Positions 32,834-42,199 are shown, numbered from the stretch's first letter. The stretch: DNA of 49,265 nucleotides from an uncultured Bacteroides sp. (GCA_944320735.1 CALUIQ010000171.1:1-49265); one strand, 5' to 3'. The notes: a model not told the origin generated them from the sequence alone. Program-made: numbers and translations.

Positions 32834-34483
32834 ATGAGAGAATTTGTAACAATCTGTTTGGCGTGGCTGACTTGCTTCGCGCAAGCCTCGGAAACCGACT
32901 CGCTACGCTTCGCCAATCCTTTTGAACATCCTATCGCCTTCAGCGGCAACTTTGGCGAGCTGCGCGCCAACCACTTCCACGGCGGGCTCGACTTCAAGTC
33001 GCAAGGCGTGGAAGGTAAGGAGGTGTATGCCTTGGCGGACGGATACGTGTCGCGCATCAGGGTGACGCACGGCTCGGGCTACGTGCTGCACGTAACCTAC
33101 AACAATGGGTATGAGACCATCAACCGCCATCTGAGCGCTTTTGCCGGGCCGATAGCTTGGCGGGTGAAAAACCTGCAATATGAGCGCGAGAGTTGGGAGG
33201 TGGAATTCAGACCTATGCCGGACGAATATCCCGTGAAGCGTGGCCAGCTGATAGGCTACGGCGGCAATACGGGCTACTCCTTCGGGCCGCACCTGCATCT
33301 GGACGTCATCGAGCTGTCTACGGGCGAGTATGTGGACCCGTTGCCTTTCTTCGCCTCGCAAGTGAAGGACCATACGGCTCCGCGCGCCACGGGCTTTATG
33401 CTCTTTCCGCAGGCGGGCAGGGGAGTGGTGAACGGTAAGACCGACCCGCAAAAGTTTGCCTTCGGACGGAAACAACCCCTCACGGCTTGGGGCGAGATTG
33501 GTGCCGCCATCCGTGCCAATGATTATATGGACGGGGTACATAATAAATATGGTGTCCGCACCGTAGTGCTCCGGGTAGACGGGCAAGAGGTATTCCGCAG
33601 TGAGGTCGACCGCTTTGCTTACGAGGAAAACCGCTACATCCACTCGTGGACGTATGATGGCTATATGAAGTCGTTCATCGACCCCGGCAACCGTCTGCGT
33701 ATGCTCCACGCCTATAACGGCAACCGTGGCTTGGTGACCATCGACGAAGAGCGTCCTTACCATTTTGAATATACGCTGAGCGATGCGTTGGGCAACACCT
33801 CCCGGGTGGACTTCACGGTGCAGGGTCGACGGATGGAGATACCCGCCCGTGAGGAAAAAGATTTTTTCGGGTGGAAGAGTATAAACCTTCTGAACCTGTA
33901 TGGTTTGTATCTGAAGATTCCATCCGGCTCGCTCTATGAGGACAGTCCCTATGATTTTGAAGTGTCGGGCGACAGCACGGACATTTCTTTCACTTATTCT
34001 TTGGGTGAACGCCCCATCTACTTGCACAATCCGGGTTTAGTAGCTATCAAATTACGCCATCTTCCCGTGAAGGACCATAGCAAATATTACGTGGCCAGTA
34101 TTTCTCCCAAGGGGAGGAAGCGCAGCGTTGGCGGAGAAATGCCTACTGACAGCACCATCGTGACACAGACGTACGAGCTGGGCACGTTCACCGTGTGCGT
34201 GGACACCGTGCCTCCGGTGCTCACCCCGGTACGTCCTGACGTATGGGGCAAGACGGGGCGCATCGTCATCAAGGCGCGTGACAGGGAGACAGGTGTCGCC
34301 ACTTACCGGGGCACCATCGACGGGGAGTACGCCCTCTTCGGCAAGCCCAACTCCATCAAGGGCGACTTGGTGTGCGTGCTCGACCCGAACCGGATGAAGA
34401 AAGGCGGAAGCCACGAATTGGTGATGACCGTGACGGACGCTTGCGGCAACGTGACTACGGAGCGATACCGATTTGTGTGGTAA
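32834..34483 (+). CDS. M23 family metallopeptidase (LytM-like)
   Basis: A 549-residue exported zinc peptidase likely acting on peptidoglycan cross-links. After a signal peptide (ITICLAWLTCFAQAS-like), the active site shows NHFHGGLDFK (H-x-x-x-D) near residue 47 and GYSFGPHLHLDV (H-x-H) near 153-157; both zinc motifs are intact. A C-terminal region of over 300 residues, beta-rich with RIVIKARDRETG and AYGNVTTERY-type segments, looks like immunoglobulin-like domains. A promoter for the next gene lies inside its last codons. Confidence 0.9.
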   Translation: MREFVTICLAWLTCFAQASETDSLRFANPFEHPIAFSGNFGELRANHFHGGLDFKSQGVEGKEVYALADGYVSRIRVTHGSGYVLHVTYNNGYETINRHLSAFAGPIAWRVKNLQYERESWEVEFRPMPDEYPVKRGQLIGYGGNTGYSFGPHLHLDVIELSTGEYVDPLPFFASQVKDHTAPRATGFMLFPQAGRGVVNGKTDPQKFAFGRKQPLTAWGEIGAAIRANDYMDGVHNKYGVRTVVLRVDGQEVFRSEVDRFAYEENRYIHSWTYDGYMKSFIDPGNRLRMLHAYNGNRGLVTIDEERPYHFEYTLSDALGNTSRVDFTVQGRRMEIPAREEKDFFGWKSINLLNLYGLYLKIPSGSLYEDSPYDFEVSGDSTDISFTYSLGERPIYLHNPGLVAIKLRHLPVKDHSKYYVASISPKGRKRSVGGEMPTDSTIVTQTYELGTFTVCVDTVPPVLTPVRPDVWGKTGRIVIKARDRETGVATYRGTIDGEYALFGKPNSIKGDLVCVLDPNRMKKGGSHELVMTVTDACGNVTTERYRFVW

Positions 34484-34503
34484 AAGTATTTTCGATATAT
34501 TTG
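34472..34503 (+). promoter_or_regulatory. Promoter of the C69 dipeptidase gene
   Basis: TTTG at 34472-34475, 20 bp, then TATATTTG at 34496-34503: an exact match to the Bacteroides consensus. The -33 element lies within the last codons of the M23 gene. Expected start near 34510. Confidence 0.8.
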
Positions 34504-34534
34504 CGCAAATTAATTCTAAAAATAAGAGATAGAA

Positions 34535-36178
34535 ATGAAAATGAAAGTATTGACTCTTGCCGCCTTGTTTGTGGCGGCATCTGTGGCGGAGGCATTGGCC
34601 TGCACCAACTTGATTGTGGGGCGTAACGCCTCGACTGACGGGTCGACCATCGTGTCCTATTCGGCTGACTCGTACGGCCTGTTTGGCGAATTGTACCACT
34701 ATCCTGCAGGTATGCACAAAAAAGGCGAGATGATAGACATCCACGAGTGGGACACCGGCAAATATCTGGGGCAGATAGAGCAGGCGCGCCAGACGTACAA
34801 CGTCATAGGCAATATGAACGAGTTTCAGCTCACCATCGGCGAAACGACTTTTGGCGGGCGTCCCGAACTGGTGGACACCACGGGCGTCATCGACTACGGC
34901 AGCCTGATATACTTGGGATTGCAACGCTCGCGCACGGCCCGCGAAGCCATTAAGGTGATGACCGAGCTGGTGCAGGAGTACGGATACTACAGCAGCGGGG
35001 AGTCGTTCACCATAGCCGACCCCAACGAAGTGTGGATTATGGAGATGATAGGCAAGGGCCCCGGTGTGCGCGGAGCCGTATGGGTGGCCGTGCGTGTGCC
35101 CGATGACTGCATTGCGGCTCACGCCAACCAAAGCCGCATTCATCAGTTCGATATGAAGGACAAGGACAATTGTATGTATTCGCCCGATGTCATTTCGTTT
35201 GCCCGCGAGAAAGGGTATTTCGACGGAGTGAACAAGGATTTCAGCTTTGCCGATGCCTACTCGCCCACGGACTTTGGTATGCTGCGCTTTTGCGAGGCGC
35301 GTGTATGGAGTTTCTACAATATGTTTACCGACAGGGGCGAGGAATTCCTGCCTTACATCGAGGGTAAGAGTGACACCCCTATGCCCCTGTTCGTGAAGCC
35401 CAACCGTAAAATCTCCGTGCAGGACATCAAAAACGCTATGCGCGACCACTACGAAGGCACTCCGCTGGACTTGAGCCAGGACTTTGGAGCAGGACCTTAC
35501 CACGCTCCTTATCGTCTCTCGCCGTTGGAATTTGAGGTAGACGGACAAAAGTATTTCAACGAACGTCCCATCTCGACGCAACAATCGGGCTTTGTCTTCG
35601 TGGCCCAGATGCGTGCCGACCTGCCCGATGCCGTAGGCGGCGTGCTGTGGTTCGGGGTGGACGATGCCAATATGACCGTGTTCACGCCCGTGTATTGCTG
35701 CACCGACCGTGTGCCCGAGTGCTACACGCGTGTGGACGGAGCCGACTACATCACGTTCTCCTGGAAGTCTTCCTTCTGGGTGTTCAACTGGGTGGCCAAT
35801 ATGGTGTATCCGCGCTACGACCTGCTCATCGGTGATGTGCGCGCCACGCAGACCGAGATAGAGAATACCTTCAACCAGGCGCAGGCAGGTATCGAATCCG
35901 CCGCCCAGAAATTGCTGGAGACTGACCCTGCACAAGCCAAAGCCTTGCTGACCAACTACACGCAAATGACCGCCCAAAGTACGCACGACGCTTGGCGCCG
36001 GTTGGGCGAGTTCCTCGTAGTGAAATACAATGACGGAGTGGTGAAGCGTATGAAGGACGGCAAGTTCGAGCGCAACTCCATCGGCCAGCCGGCAGGGGTC
36101 ATCCGTCCGGGCTATCCGAAAGATTTCCTGAAGGAATATGTAAAACAAACGGGCGACCGCTATAAAATACCCGAATAA
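34535..36178 (+). CDS. C69 family dipeptidase
   Basis: A 547-residue Ntn-type dipeptidase of family C69. It has a signal-like start (MKMKVLTLAALFVAASVAEA) directly followed by LACTNLIVGRNASTDGSTIV; Cys23 would become the N-terminal nucleophile after processing. Further family traits: DSYGLFGELYHYPAG and GETTFGGRPELVD. It likely acts in the periplasm, cutting dipeptides. It has its own promoter and is followed by a region with a new promoter and repeats. Confidence 0.9.
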   Translation: MKMKVLTLAALFVAASVAEALACTNLIVGRNASTDGSTIVSYSADSYGLFGELYHYPAGMHKKGEMIDIHEWDTGKYLGQIEQARQTYNVIGNMNEFQLTIGETTFGGRPELVDTTGVIDYGSLIYLGLQRSRTAREAIKVMTELVQEYGYYSSGESFTIADPNEVWIMEMIGKGPGVRGAVWVAVRVPDDCIAAHANQSRIHQFDMKDKDNCMYSPDVISFAREKGYFDGVNKDFSFADAYSPTDFGMLRFCEARVWSFYNMFTDRGEEFLPYIEGKSDTPMPLFVKPNRKISVQDIKNAMRDHYEGTPLDLSQDFGAGPYHAPYRLSPLEFEVDGQKYFNERPISTQQSGFVFVAQMRADLPDAVGGVLWFGVDDANMTVFTPVYCCTDRVPECYTRVDGADYITFSWKSSFWVFNWVANMVYPRYDLLIGDVRATQTEIENTFNQAQAGIESAAQKLLETDPAQAKALLTNYTQMTAQSTHDAWRRLGEFLVVKYNDGVVKRMKDGKFERNSIGQPAGVIRPGYPKDFLKEYVKQTGDRYKIPE

Positions 36179-36180
36179 AA

Positions 36181-36211
36181 TTTGTTTATTCAATTTTACT
36201 CGTTACCTTTG
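36181..36211 (+). promoter_or_regulatory. Promoter of the phosphosugar mutase gene
   Basis: TTTG at 36181-36184, 19 bp, then TACCTTTG at 36204-36211: exact consensus. Expected start near 36218, giving a leader of about 155 bases that holds an inverted repeat. Confidence 0.8.
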
Positions 36212-36245
36212 TGGGGTGAGAAGCGGACGAGCCCCGCAAAGTGTC

Positions 36246-36350
36246 AATGTGCTGATGTGCCAATGTGCTAATGCCCTGCGGCGTAAAAACGCATTACAGA
36301 GAACATAGCGCAGCCCCATTAGCACATTAACAAATTAGCACATTAAAATA
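36246..36350. repeat. Inverted repeat with AATGTGCTAATG arms in the mutase leader
   Basis: AATGTGCTAATG (36262-36273) and CATTAGCACATT (36317-36328) are exact inverted arms; further GTGCTGATGTGCCAATGTGC words lie to the left and TTAGCACATTAA to the right. An inner hairpin GCGGCGTaaaaACGC is enclosed. Transcribed as part of the 5' leader, it would form a long stem upstream of the start codon. Confidence 0.8.
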
Positions 36351-36375
36351 TTAACCTTGAAAAAATAAAATTTTT

Positions 36376-38115
36376 ATGGAAAATCAAGAATTGATTAAGC
36401 AAGTGACTGAAAAAGCCCAGCAATGGCTGGGACCCGCCTACGATGCCGAAACGCAGGCCGAAGTAAAGCGTATGCTGGAGAGTGAAGACAAAACCGAACT
36501 GATAGAGTCTTTCTACAAGGACTTGGAGTTTGGCACGGGCGGTCTGCGTGGCATTATGGGTGCCGGAAGCAACCGTATGAACATCTATACCGTAGGTGCC
36601 GCCACACAAGGTTTGGCCAACTACCTGAACAAGAATTTCGCCGGCCAGCCCATATCGGTAGTGGTAGGTCACGATTGCCGCAACAATAGCCGTAAGTTTG
36701 CCGAAATCTCCGCAGACATCTTCTCGGCCAACGGCATCAAGGTTTATCTCTTCGACGACCTCCGTCCTACACCCGAAGTATCCTTCGCCATCCGTCACCT
36801 GGGATGCCAAAGCGGTATCAACATCACAGCCAGCCACAACCCCCGTGAATACAACGGCTACAAGGCTTATTGGGGCGATGGCGCGCAAGTATTGGCTCCG
36901 CACGACACGGGCATCATCGAGGAAGTAAACAAGGTGAAGGTGGACGACATCAAGTTCCAAGGCAACAAGGACTTGATTCAGATTATCGGTGAGGACGTAG
37001 ACCAGGTTTACCTGGACAAGGTTCACTCCATCTCCATCGACCCCGAAGTCATCAAACGCCAGAAAGACTTGAGCATCGTCTACACGCCGCTTCACGGAGC
37101 CGGACGCGCGTTGATTCCCGCTTCGCTGAAACTCTGGGGCTTTGAGAACGTGCATTGCGTAGAGGCGCAGATGGTGAAAGACGGAAACTTCCCCACGGTG
37201 GTTTCGCCCAATCCGGAGAACGCCGAGGCACTGACCTTGGCCATCAAGCTCGCCAAGGAGATAGACGCCGACATCGTGATGGCCAGCGACCCCGACGCCG
37301 ACCGCGTAGGTATGGCTTGCAAGGACGACAAAGGCGAATGGGTGCTTATCAACGGTAACCAGACGTGTCTGCTCTTCCTCTACTATATCATCAAGAACCG
37401 CATCGCCACAGGCAAGATGCAACCCACGGACTTCATCGTGAAGACCATCGTGACTACGGACTTGATAAAGACCGTGGCCGAAAAGAACAACATCGAGATG
37501 TTGGATTGCTACACCGGATTCAAGTGGATAGCCCGCGAAATCCGCCTGCGCGAAGGCAAGCAACAATACATCGGAGGTGGTGAGGAGAGCTACGGTTTCT
37601 TGGCCGAAGACTTCGTTCGCGACAAAGACGCCGTTTCAGCCTGCTCCCTGCTGGCCGAGATTTGCGCTTGGGCCAAAGACCAAGGCAAGACGTTGTATGA
37701 CGTGCTGATGGGCATCTACGTAGAATACGGCTTCTCGAAAGAGACTACCGTGAACGTAGTGAAACCCGGAAAGAGCGGTGCCGACGAGATAAAGGCTATG
37801 ATGGACAACTTCCGCGCCAACCCGCCGAAGGAAATCGGAGGTTCGAAGGTGGCACTTGTCAAGGATTACAAGACGCTGAAAGCTACGGACGGTGCCGGAA
37901 ACGTAAGCGACCTCGATATGCCGGAAACCTCCAACGTGCTCCAATACTTTACCGAGGACGGTACGAAAATCTCCGTACGTCCGTCGGGCACCGAGCCTAA
38001 GATTAAATTCTACATCGAGGTGAAAGGCACTATGGGATGTCCTAAGTGCTACGCTAGCGCAACGAAAGAGGCCGAAGACAAGATAAAGGCCGTTCGTGAG
38101 TCGTTGGGCATCTGA
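36376..38115 (+). CDS. Phospho-sugar mutase (phosphoglucomutase/phosphomannomutase type)
   Basis: A 579-residue alpha-D-phosphohexomutase. Motifs: GTGGLRGIMGAGSNRMN (substrate loop), INITASHNPREYNGYK with the phosphoserine near 153, MASDPDADRVGMACKDD (metal loop, near 305), YIGGGEESYGFLAEDFVRDK (sugar-binding) and RPSGTEPKIKFYIE (phosphate-binding). Length fits the family's long form. It would interconvert hexose 1- and 6-phosphates for nucleotide-sugar and storage metabolism. Confidence 0.93.
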   Translation: MENQELIKQVTEKAQQWLGPAYDAETQAEVKRMLESEDKTELIESFYKDLEFGTGGLRGIMGAGSNRMNIYTVGAATQGLANYLNKNFAGQPISVVVGHDCRNNSRKFAEISADIFSANGIKVYLFDDLRPTPEVSFAIRHLGCQSGINITASHNPREYNGYKAYWGDGAQVLAPHDTGIIEEVNKVKVDDIKFQGNKDLIQIIGEDVDQVYLDKVHSISIDPEVIKRQKDLSIVYTPLHGAGRALIPASLKLWGFENVHCVEAQMVKDGNFPTVVSPNPENAEALTLAIKLAKEIDADIVMASDPDADRVGMACKDDKGEWVLINGNQTCLLFLYYIIKNRIATGKMQPTDFIVKTIVTTDLIKTVAEKNNIEMLDCYTGFKWIAREIRLREGKQQYIGGGEESYGFLAEDFVRDKDAVSACSLLAEICAWAKDQGKTLYDVLMGIYVEYGFSKETTVNVVKPGKSGADEIKAMMDNFRANPPKEIGGSKVALVKDYKTLKATDGAGNVSDLDMPETSNVLQYFTEDGTKISVRPSGTEPKIKFYIEVKGTMGCPKCYASATKEAEDKIKAVRESLGI

Positions 38116-38151
38116 TTGAGATAGACACAATTATCCATCGTTATCTGATTT

Positions 38152-38207
38152 CAAGGAGTTAAGCGATACCTTTCTAACGAAGGTTATCCGACTTAACTCC
38201 TTGTTTT
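38152..38207 (+). terminator. Terminator between mutase and deiminase genes
   Basis: CAAGGAGTTAAG (38152-38163) pairs with CTTAACTCCTTG (38192-38203), followed by TTTTG. The inner sequence GCGATACCTTTCTAACGAAGG resembles the inner module of the repeats at 15504 and 21307, so it may derive from the same repeat family. Confidence 0.8.
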
Positions 38208-38223
38208 GTTCCTGAAGATTCTC

Positions 38224-39252
38224 CTATCGGATAACCCCCGTGGGATATTGCATCGTGACACAATGCAGAGAGCCGTGCTGGCGGATAAGCGGGCGACAAT
38301 CAATGCCCACTATCTCCCGTCCGGGAAAAGCCTGAGCCAAGACTTCCTTGGCCCGCGCATCGTTTTCGGGCTGGGCATAAGTGGGATGGAGCACCGCACC
38401 GTTCATCACCAAGAAATTGGCATACGTGGCGGGCAGGCGTTCTCCGTCCTCCACAATGGCGTCAGGCCAAGGCAGAGGGAGCAGGCGATAGGGCTTTCCG
38501 TCCGGCGTGCGGAAAGTCTTGAGCTGCTCTTCCATCCGGTGCAGGGCAGGGTAATGCTCGTCTTCCGGGTTGGTGCAACGCACGTAGGCGATGGCGTCAT
38601 CCGGACACAGACGGGCCAAGGTGTCCACGTGGCTGTCCGTGTCATCACCGGCCAGATAACCATACTCCAACCATAAGACTTGACGCACGTGGAAGACATC
38701 GCGTAAGTAAGCCTCTATTTCCTCACGGTTCATTTCCCCGTTTCGGTTGGGCGAGAGAAGACACTCCGAGGTCGTAAGCAACGTCCCCTTGCCGTCACTC
38801 TCGATGGAGCCGCCCTCCAACACAAAACCCAGACGGTTGGTGTAGGCTCCCTGCAAATGTCCGTCCTCCACAAGGCGGCGGGTAATCAGGTTGTCCTTGT
38901 CCGAGGCGAACTTCAGTCCCCATCCGTTGAAGGTGAAATCCAACAGATGTGGGTGACCTTCTTCGTCCAATAGGGTGATGGCGCCGTGGTCGCGCGCCCA
39001 CGTATCATTCGTGTCACACAAGGCGAAGCGTACGTTTTCCATCCGTACCTTGGCGGCTATTTGCCGGCGCACGGCTTCAGGTTCGGGCGTCACGATGAGC
39101 AGGAGTTCCCTTTGCGCTATCTCGATAGCAATGCGTGTAAAACATTCTTGCACTTCCTCCAACATATAAGCCCAATCAGTATGGGCGTGCGGCCAAGTCA
39201 GCTGGATGCCGCTTTGAGGAGCCCATTCGGCGGGTAAATAATAATCTTTCAT
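38224..39252 (-). CDS. Agmatine deiminase-like (PAD/guanidino hydrolase) protein
   Basis: A 342-residue enzyme of the porphyromonas-type peptidylarginine deiminase/agmatine deiminase family. Motifs: ADWAYMLEEVQECF-type start, TNDTWARDHGAITLLDEEG (substrate Asp), NGWGLKFASDKDNLITRRL, EGGSIESDGKGTLLTT, GDDTDSHVDTLARLC (catalytic His) and QHGSLHCVTMQYP with the catalytic Cys near 331. Agmatine to N-carbamoylputrescine is the likely reaction, a route to putrescine; no carbamoylputrescine amidase gene is in the window. It overlaps the next gene by four bases. Confidence 0.87.
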   Translation of the reverse strand: MKDYYLPAEWAPQSGIQLTWPHAHTDWAYMLEEVQECFTRIAIEIAQRELLLIVTPEPEAVRRQIAAKVRMENVRFALCDTNDTWARDHGAITLLDEEGHPHLLDFTFNGWGLKFASDKDNLITRRLVEDGHLQGAYTNRLGFVLEGGSIESDGKGTLLTTSECLLSPNRNGEMNREEIEAYLRDVFHVRQVLWLEYGYLAGDDTDSHVDTLARLCPDDAIAYVRCTNPEDEHYPALHRMEEQLKTFRTPDGKPYRLLPLPWPDAIVEDGERLPATYANFLVMNGAVLHPTYAQPENDARAKEVLAQAFPGREIVGIDCRPLIRQHGSLHCVTMQYPTGVIR

Positions 39253-39788
39253 TGTTTGTCTTTAGGCTTTCTGTCAAAAAACGGATTCTTCGATGAAGCA
39301 CTCACCGGGATGGCCAGCACCATTTTGCTTCCTTGGGGCAACATACCCAGACGTTGTGCGGCCAGTCCGGCGGAGAACATCACGCGGGTGTCCACCCGGA
39401 AGTCGGCGGCCGTGGCACAAGCCGACCCCACGGCTATGCCCACATCAACAGTGTTCAGCGCGCAAGGCACGCCGGCGGCGCGTCCCGCGCAAGTAGGAAA
39501 TCCGCAATGCCCGCAATTCAGCCCCTGCGGTTGCTCGCGTGTGCCTATCAACACCACGCACTCGGCTTGCAGGATGTTGTCCGCGTCACGCAGGAAAAAC
39601 TTCATCCCCGTCTCGTCCGATATACGGCGCATCTCGTCCGCCAGGCGGGGCAAGTCATCGTCCGTCACCAAGGCGATTTCTATCACATCAATGCCCTTGC
39701 CTTTGGGGGCGGTGCGGGCGGCGGTCATCATTTGGCGTGCCACGTTCAGTGCCTGTTCGTGGCGCAAATCTCGTTCGTTCTGTACCAT
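39249..39788 (-). CDS. DUF2148 ferredoxin-like protein
   Basis: About 179 residues starting MVQNERDLRHEQALNVARQM; a TTG two codons upstream opens the frame. It has the DUF2148 pattern: a C-x2-C-x4-C cluster NCGHCGFPTCAG that may bind an iron-sulfur cluster, then GVPCALNTVDVGIAVGSACA with more cysteines. These suggest a redox role; the reaction is unknown. Its stop overlaps the deiminase start by four bases, so the two may act in one pathway. Confidence 0.83.
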   Translation of the reverse strand: MVQNERDLRHEQALNVARQMMTAARTAPKGKGIDVIEIALVTDDDLPRLADEMRRISDETGMKFFLRDADNILQAECVVLIGTREQPQGLNCGHCGFPTCAGRAAGVPCALNTVDVGIAVGSACATAADFRVDTRVMFSAGLAAQRLGMLPQGSKMVLAIPVSASSKNPFFDRKPKDKQ

Positions 39789-39819
39789 AATCAAGTCTCT
39801 TTAGAATGAATTAGTCGGA

Positions 39820-39857
39820 CAAAGGTATGAAAAAGTGGTGGAATATCCTTATCTTTG
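39820..39857. promoter_or_regulatory. Divergent -7 boxes between DUF2148 and SLC13 genes
   Basis: Minus strand TACCTTTG (39827 to 39820) before the DUF2148 gene and plus strand TATCTTTG (39850-39857) before the SLC13 gene, the boxes 22 bp apart. Neither has a clear -33 element. Confidence 0.6.
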
Positions 39858-39891
39858 CCCCCAGTTAATCATCTAAAACCTTTGTTTGTCT

Positions 39892-41748
39892 ATGTGGATT
39901 ACAATCGCAATCTTGGTCGTGGCGGCCATTTTCTTTATGAGCGGCAAGGTGCGTTCGGACTTGGTGGCCGTATGTTCCCTGCTGATGTTGCTCATCTTCC
40001 ATATACTGACACCCGAAGAGGGGCTATCCGGTTTTTCCAATTCAGTGGTCATTATGATGATTGGCCTGTTCGTTGTGGGCGGAGCCATTTTCCAGACGGG
40101 CTTGGCCAAGATGATAAGCAGCCGGTTGCTGAAGTTGTCGGGGCGCAGCGAGTTGCGCTTGTTCCTGCTCGTTATGTTGGCCACGGCGTTTATCGGCGCG
40201 TTCGTGAGCAATACGGGCACGGTGGCCCTGATGCTGCCCATCGTGGTGAGTATGGCCGCCAGCACGGGCACCAATGCGCGCCGCCTGCTTATGCCGCTTG
40301 CCTTTGCCAGCAGTATGGGGGGTATGATGACGCTCATCGGTACGCCACCCAACCTTATCATACAAGACGTGCTGACGGAAGCGGGTTACGAGCCGTTGTC
40401 CTTCTTCTCATTCTTGCCGGTGGGCTTGATATGCCTGTGTGTGGGAATCGCGGTGTTGCTTCCCGCCACGAAATGGTTTCTGGGCGCCAAGAGTGCGAAA
40501 GGAGGGGAGAAAGCAACAAGCAATAAATCGTTGAAGGAGCTTGCGAATGAATACGAATTGACGGACAACTTGTTCCGTCTGCGGGTAGAGCCGCATTCGG
40601 CGGCCGTAGGGAAAACCATTGCCGGACTGGACTTTCGGCGGGCGTACGGAGTAGACATATTGGAGATACGCAGGACGAAGAGCTCGCAAGCACGTTTGCT
40701 GCAATCCGTCACCCAACTCTCTGCTCCCGACACGGTGTTGGAAGAGAACGATATGCTCTATGTCATCGGCGATGACGAACGGGTGGGGCGCCTGGCTTCG
40801 GAATTGGGCTTGAGTATGCCGGACGCGGTGGAGACGAAGACGGGCGGACGGCAAGACGAGCTTGCTTTCTATGACATCGGCATAGCCGAAATCGTGCTGA
40901 TGCCTTCGTCGCGTATGATTAACCGCACGGTGAAAGAAGTGGATTTCCGGCGCACTTTCCACGTCAATGTATTGGCCATACGGCACAAAAAGGAATACAT
41001 ACGCCAACATTTGGGCAGCGAAAAAATGCACAACGGAGACGTGTTGCTGGTGCAAGGCCGTTGGGAAGATATTGGCCGCTTGTCCAACGACGAGGACAAT
41101 TGGGTCGTATTGGGCCAGCCGCTTGCCGAAGCGGCCAAAGTGACGCTGGATTATAAAGCTCCCATAGCGGCGTCCATTATGGTGCTGATGGTGGCTATGA
41201 TGGTGTTCGACTTTATCCCCGTGGCTCCCGTCACGTCGGTGATGATAGCCGCGGTGCTGATGGTGCTCACGGGATGCCTGCGCAGTGTGGAGGCGGCTTA
41301 CAAGACCATCAATTGGGAAACCATTGTCCTGTTTGGCGCAATGCTTCCTATGTCACTTGCTTTGGAGAAGACGGGCGTTTCGCAATATTTGGCGGATGCC
41401 CTGGCGAATAGCATCGGGGGGTATGGCCCCACGGTCCTTTTGGCGGGCGTTTATTTCACCACTTCACTGATGACGATGTTCATCAGCAACACCGTTACGG
41501 CGGTATTGATGGCACCCATCGCCTTGCAAAGTGCCGTCCAGGCAGGAGTCAGCCCCGTGCCTTTCCTGTTTGCGGTGACCGTTTCGGCCAGTATGTGTTT
41601 CGCTTCGCCTTTCTCCACGCCGCCCAACGCACTGGTGATGCCCGCCGGGCAATATTCGTTTGCCGATTACGTGAAAGTCGGGCTTCCCTTGCAAGTCATT
41701 ATGGGTTTGGTGATGATTGTCGCGCTTCCGTTGTTGTTCCCGTTTTAA
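39892..41748 (+). CDS. SLC13-type permease with two RCK_C (TrkA_C) domains
   Basis: About 618 residues starting MWITIAILVVAAIFFMSGKV. Two membrane halves of the divalent anion:sodium symporter type flank a cytoplasmic middle (about 215-390) with two RCK_C-type domains: FRLRVEPHSAAVGKTIAGLD to NDMLYVIGDDERVGRLASEL, then IAEIVLMPSSRMINRTVKEV to DVLLVQGRWEDIGRL. Conserved membrane motifs include FIGAFVSNTGTVALMLPIVV (NTGT) and MFISNTVTAVLMAPIAL near the end. Probably a dicarboxylate or sulfate transporter, gated by the RCK domains; substrate unknown. Confidence 0.88.
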   Translation: MWITIAILVVAAIFFMSGKVRSDLVAVCSLLMLLIFHILTPEEGLSGFSNSVVIMMIGLFVVGGAIFQTGLAKMISSRLLKLSGRSELRLFLLVMLATAFIGAFVSNTGTVALMLPIVVSMAASTGTNARRLLMPLAFASSMGGMMTLIGTPPNLIIQDVLTEAGYEPLSFFSFLPVGLICLCVGIAVLLPATKWFLGAKSAKGGEKATSNKSLKELANEYELTDNLFRLRVEPHSAAVGKTIAGLDFRRAYGVDILEIRRTKSSQARLLQSVTQLSAPDTVLEENDMLYVIGDDERVGRLASELGLSMPDAVETKTGGRQDELAFYDIGIAEIVLMPSSRMINRTVKEVDFRRTFHVNVLAIRHKKEYIRQHLGSEKMHNGDVLLVQGRWEDIGRLSNDEDNWVVLGQPLAEAAKVTLDYKAPIAASIMVLMVAMMVFDFIPVAPVTSVMIAAVLMVLTGCLRSVEAAYKTINWETIVLFGAMLPMSLALEKTGVSQYLADALANSIGGYGPTVLLAGVYFTTSLMTMFISNTVTAVLMAPIALQSAVQAGVSPVPFLFAVTVSASMCFASPFSTPPNALVMPAGQYSFADYVKVGLPLQVIMGLVMIVALPLLFPF

Positions 41749-41828
41749 AAAATAGAAAGATGAATAATCGGCTTTTTATTTGCTTTTATTCTACTTTTAG
41801 TGTTAATTTGCAAAAATAAAAACTACCT

Positions 41829-42017
41829 ATGTGGAAAATAAAATTGGGTAACTATTTGATTGATGTATCGAAATATTTCTTGACTGGTGTGTTCGTTGCA
41901 TCTTTAATTAAAGATTTGGAAGATATGCGATGGCTGATTTATGCGCTTAGCGGAAGTGTAGCGGCTATTTTATTATTATTAGGATTAATATTAACAAATA
42001 AGAAGGAGGAAAAATGA
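41829..42017 (+). CDS. Small membrane protein (DUF6722-like)
   Basis: A 62-residue protein with two hydrophobic segments: WKIKLGNYLIDVSKYFLTGV then DMRWLIYALSGSVAAILLLL, and a short basic tail KKEEK. This is the DUF6722 pattern, known only as small membrane proteins of Bacteroidales. The region 41749-42130 is markedly more A+T-rich than both neighbours. It overlaps the next small ORF by four bases (ATGA). Function unknown. Confidence 0.78.
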   Translation: MWKIKLGNYLIDVSKYFLTGVFVASLIKDLEDMRWLIYALSGSVAAILLLLGLILTNKKEEK

Positions 42018-42127
42018 TTGGCTCTATGATTATTTTAGGAATGGTTGGCATTCCCTGTGTCGTTACCCTTCTTTGGTTTATGACACCATCAGGGAGGCGT
42101 TGGCTAAAATCCAACAATATGATTTAA
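42014..42127 (+). CDS. Small hydrophobic protein, 37 residues
   Basis: ATG overlaps the stop of the DUF6722-like gene (ATGA) and a GGAGGA-type site (around 42005-42010) precedes it. The peptide begins MIGSMIILGMVGIPCVVTLL and ends in a basic tail (RRWLKSNNMI). One membrane helix. Position and coupling suggest it is a real partner of the upstream small membrane protein. Function unknown. Confidence 0.6.
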   Translation: MIGSMIILGMVGIPCVVTLLWFMTPSGRRWLKSNNMI

Positions 42128-42169
42128 GAATAAGTTGTGCGGAATGCGGGCGTTTACATTCTTTTTTTG

Positions 42170-42177
42170 TATCTTTG
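42170..42177 (+). promoter_or_regulatory. -7 box of the Nif3-like gene
   Basis: TATCTTTG, expected start near 42184, about 16 bases before the ATG at 42200. It rules out the longer reading frame starting at 42137. Confidence 0.6.
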
Positions 42178-42199
42178 CGCCCAAATTCTCATAACATAT

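Noticed and set aside
34052..36193. 713-codon minus-strand reading frame over the M23/C69 genes
   Set aside because: It mirrors the C69 and M23 genes, which have clear catalytic motifs, promoters and signal peptides on the plus strand; its translation shows no domain, and it is rich in His, Val and Arg as expected for antisense of biased codons.
36343..37566. 407-codon minus-strand frame over the phosphosugar mutase
   Set aside because: Antisense of a gene with complete active-site motifs.
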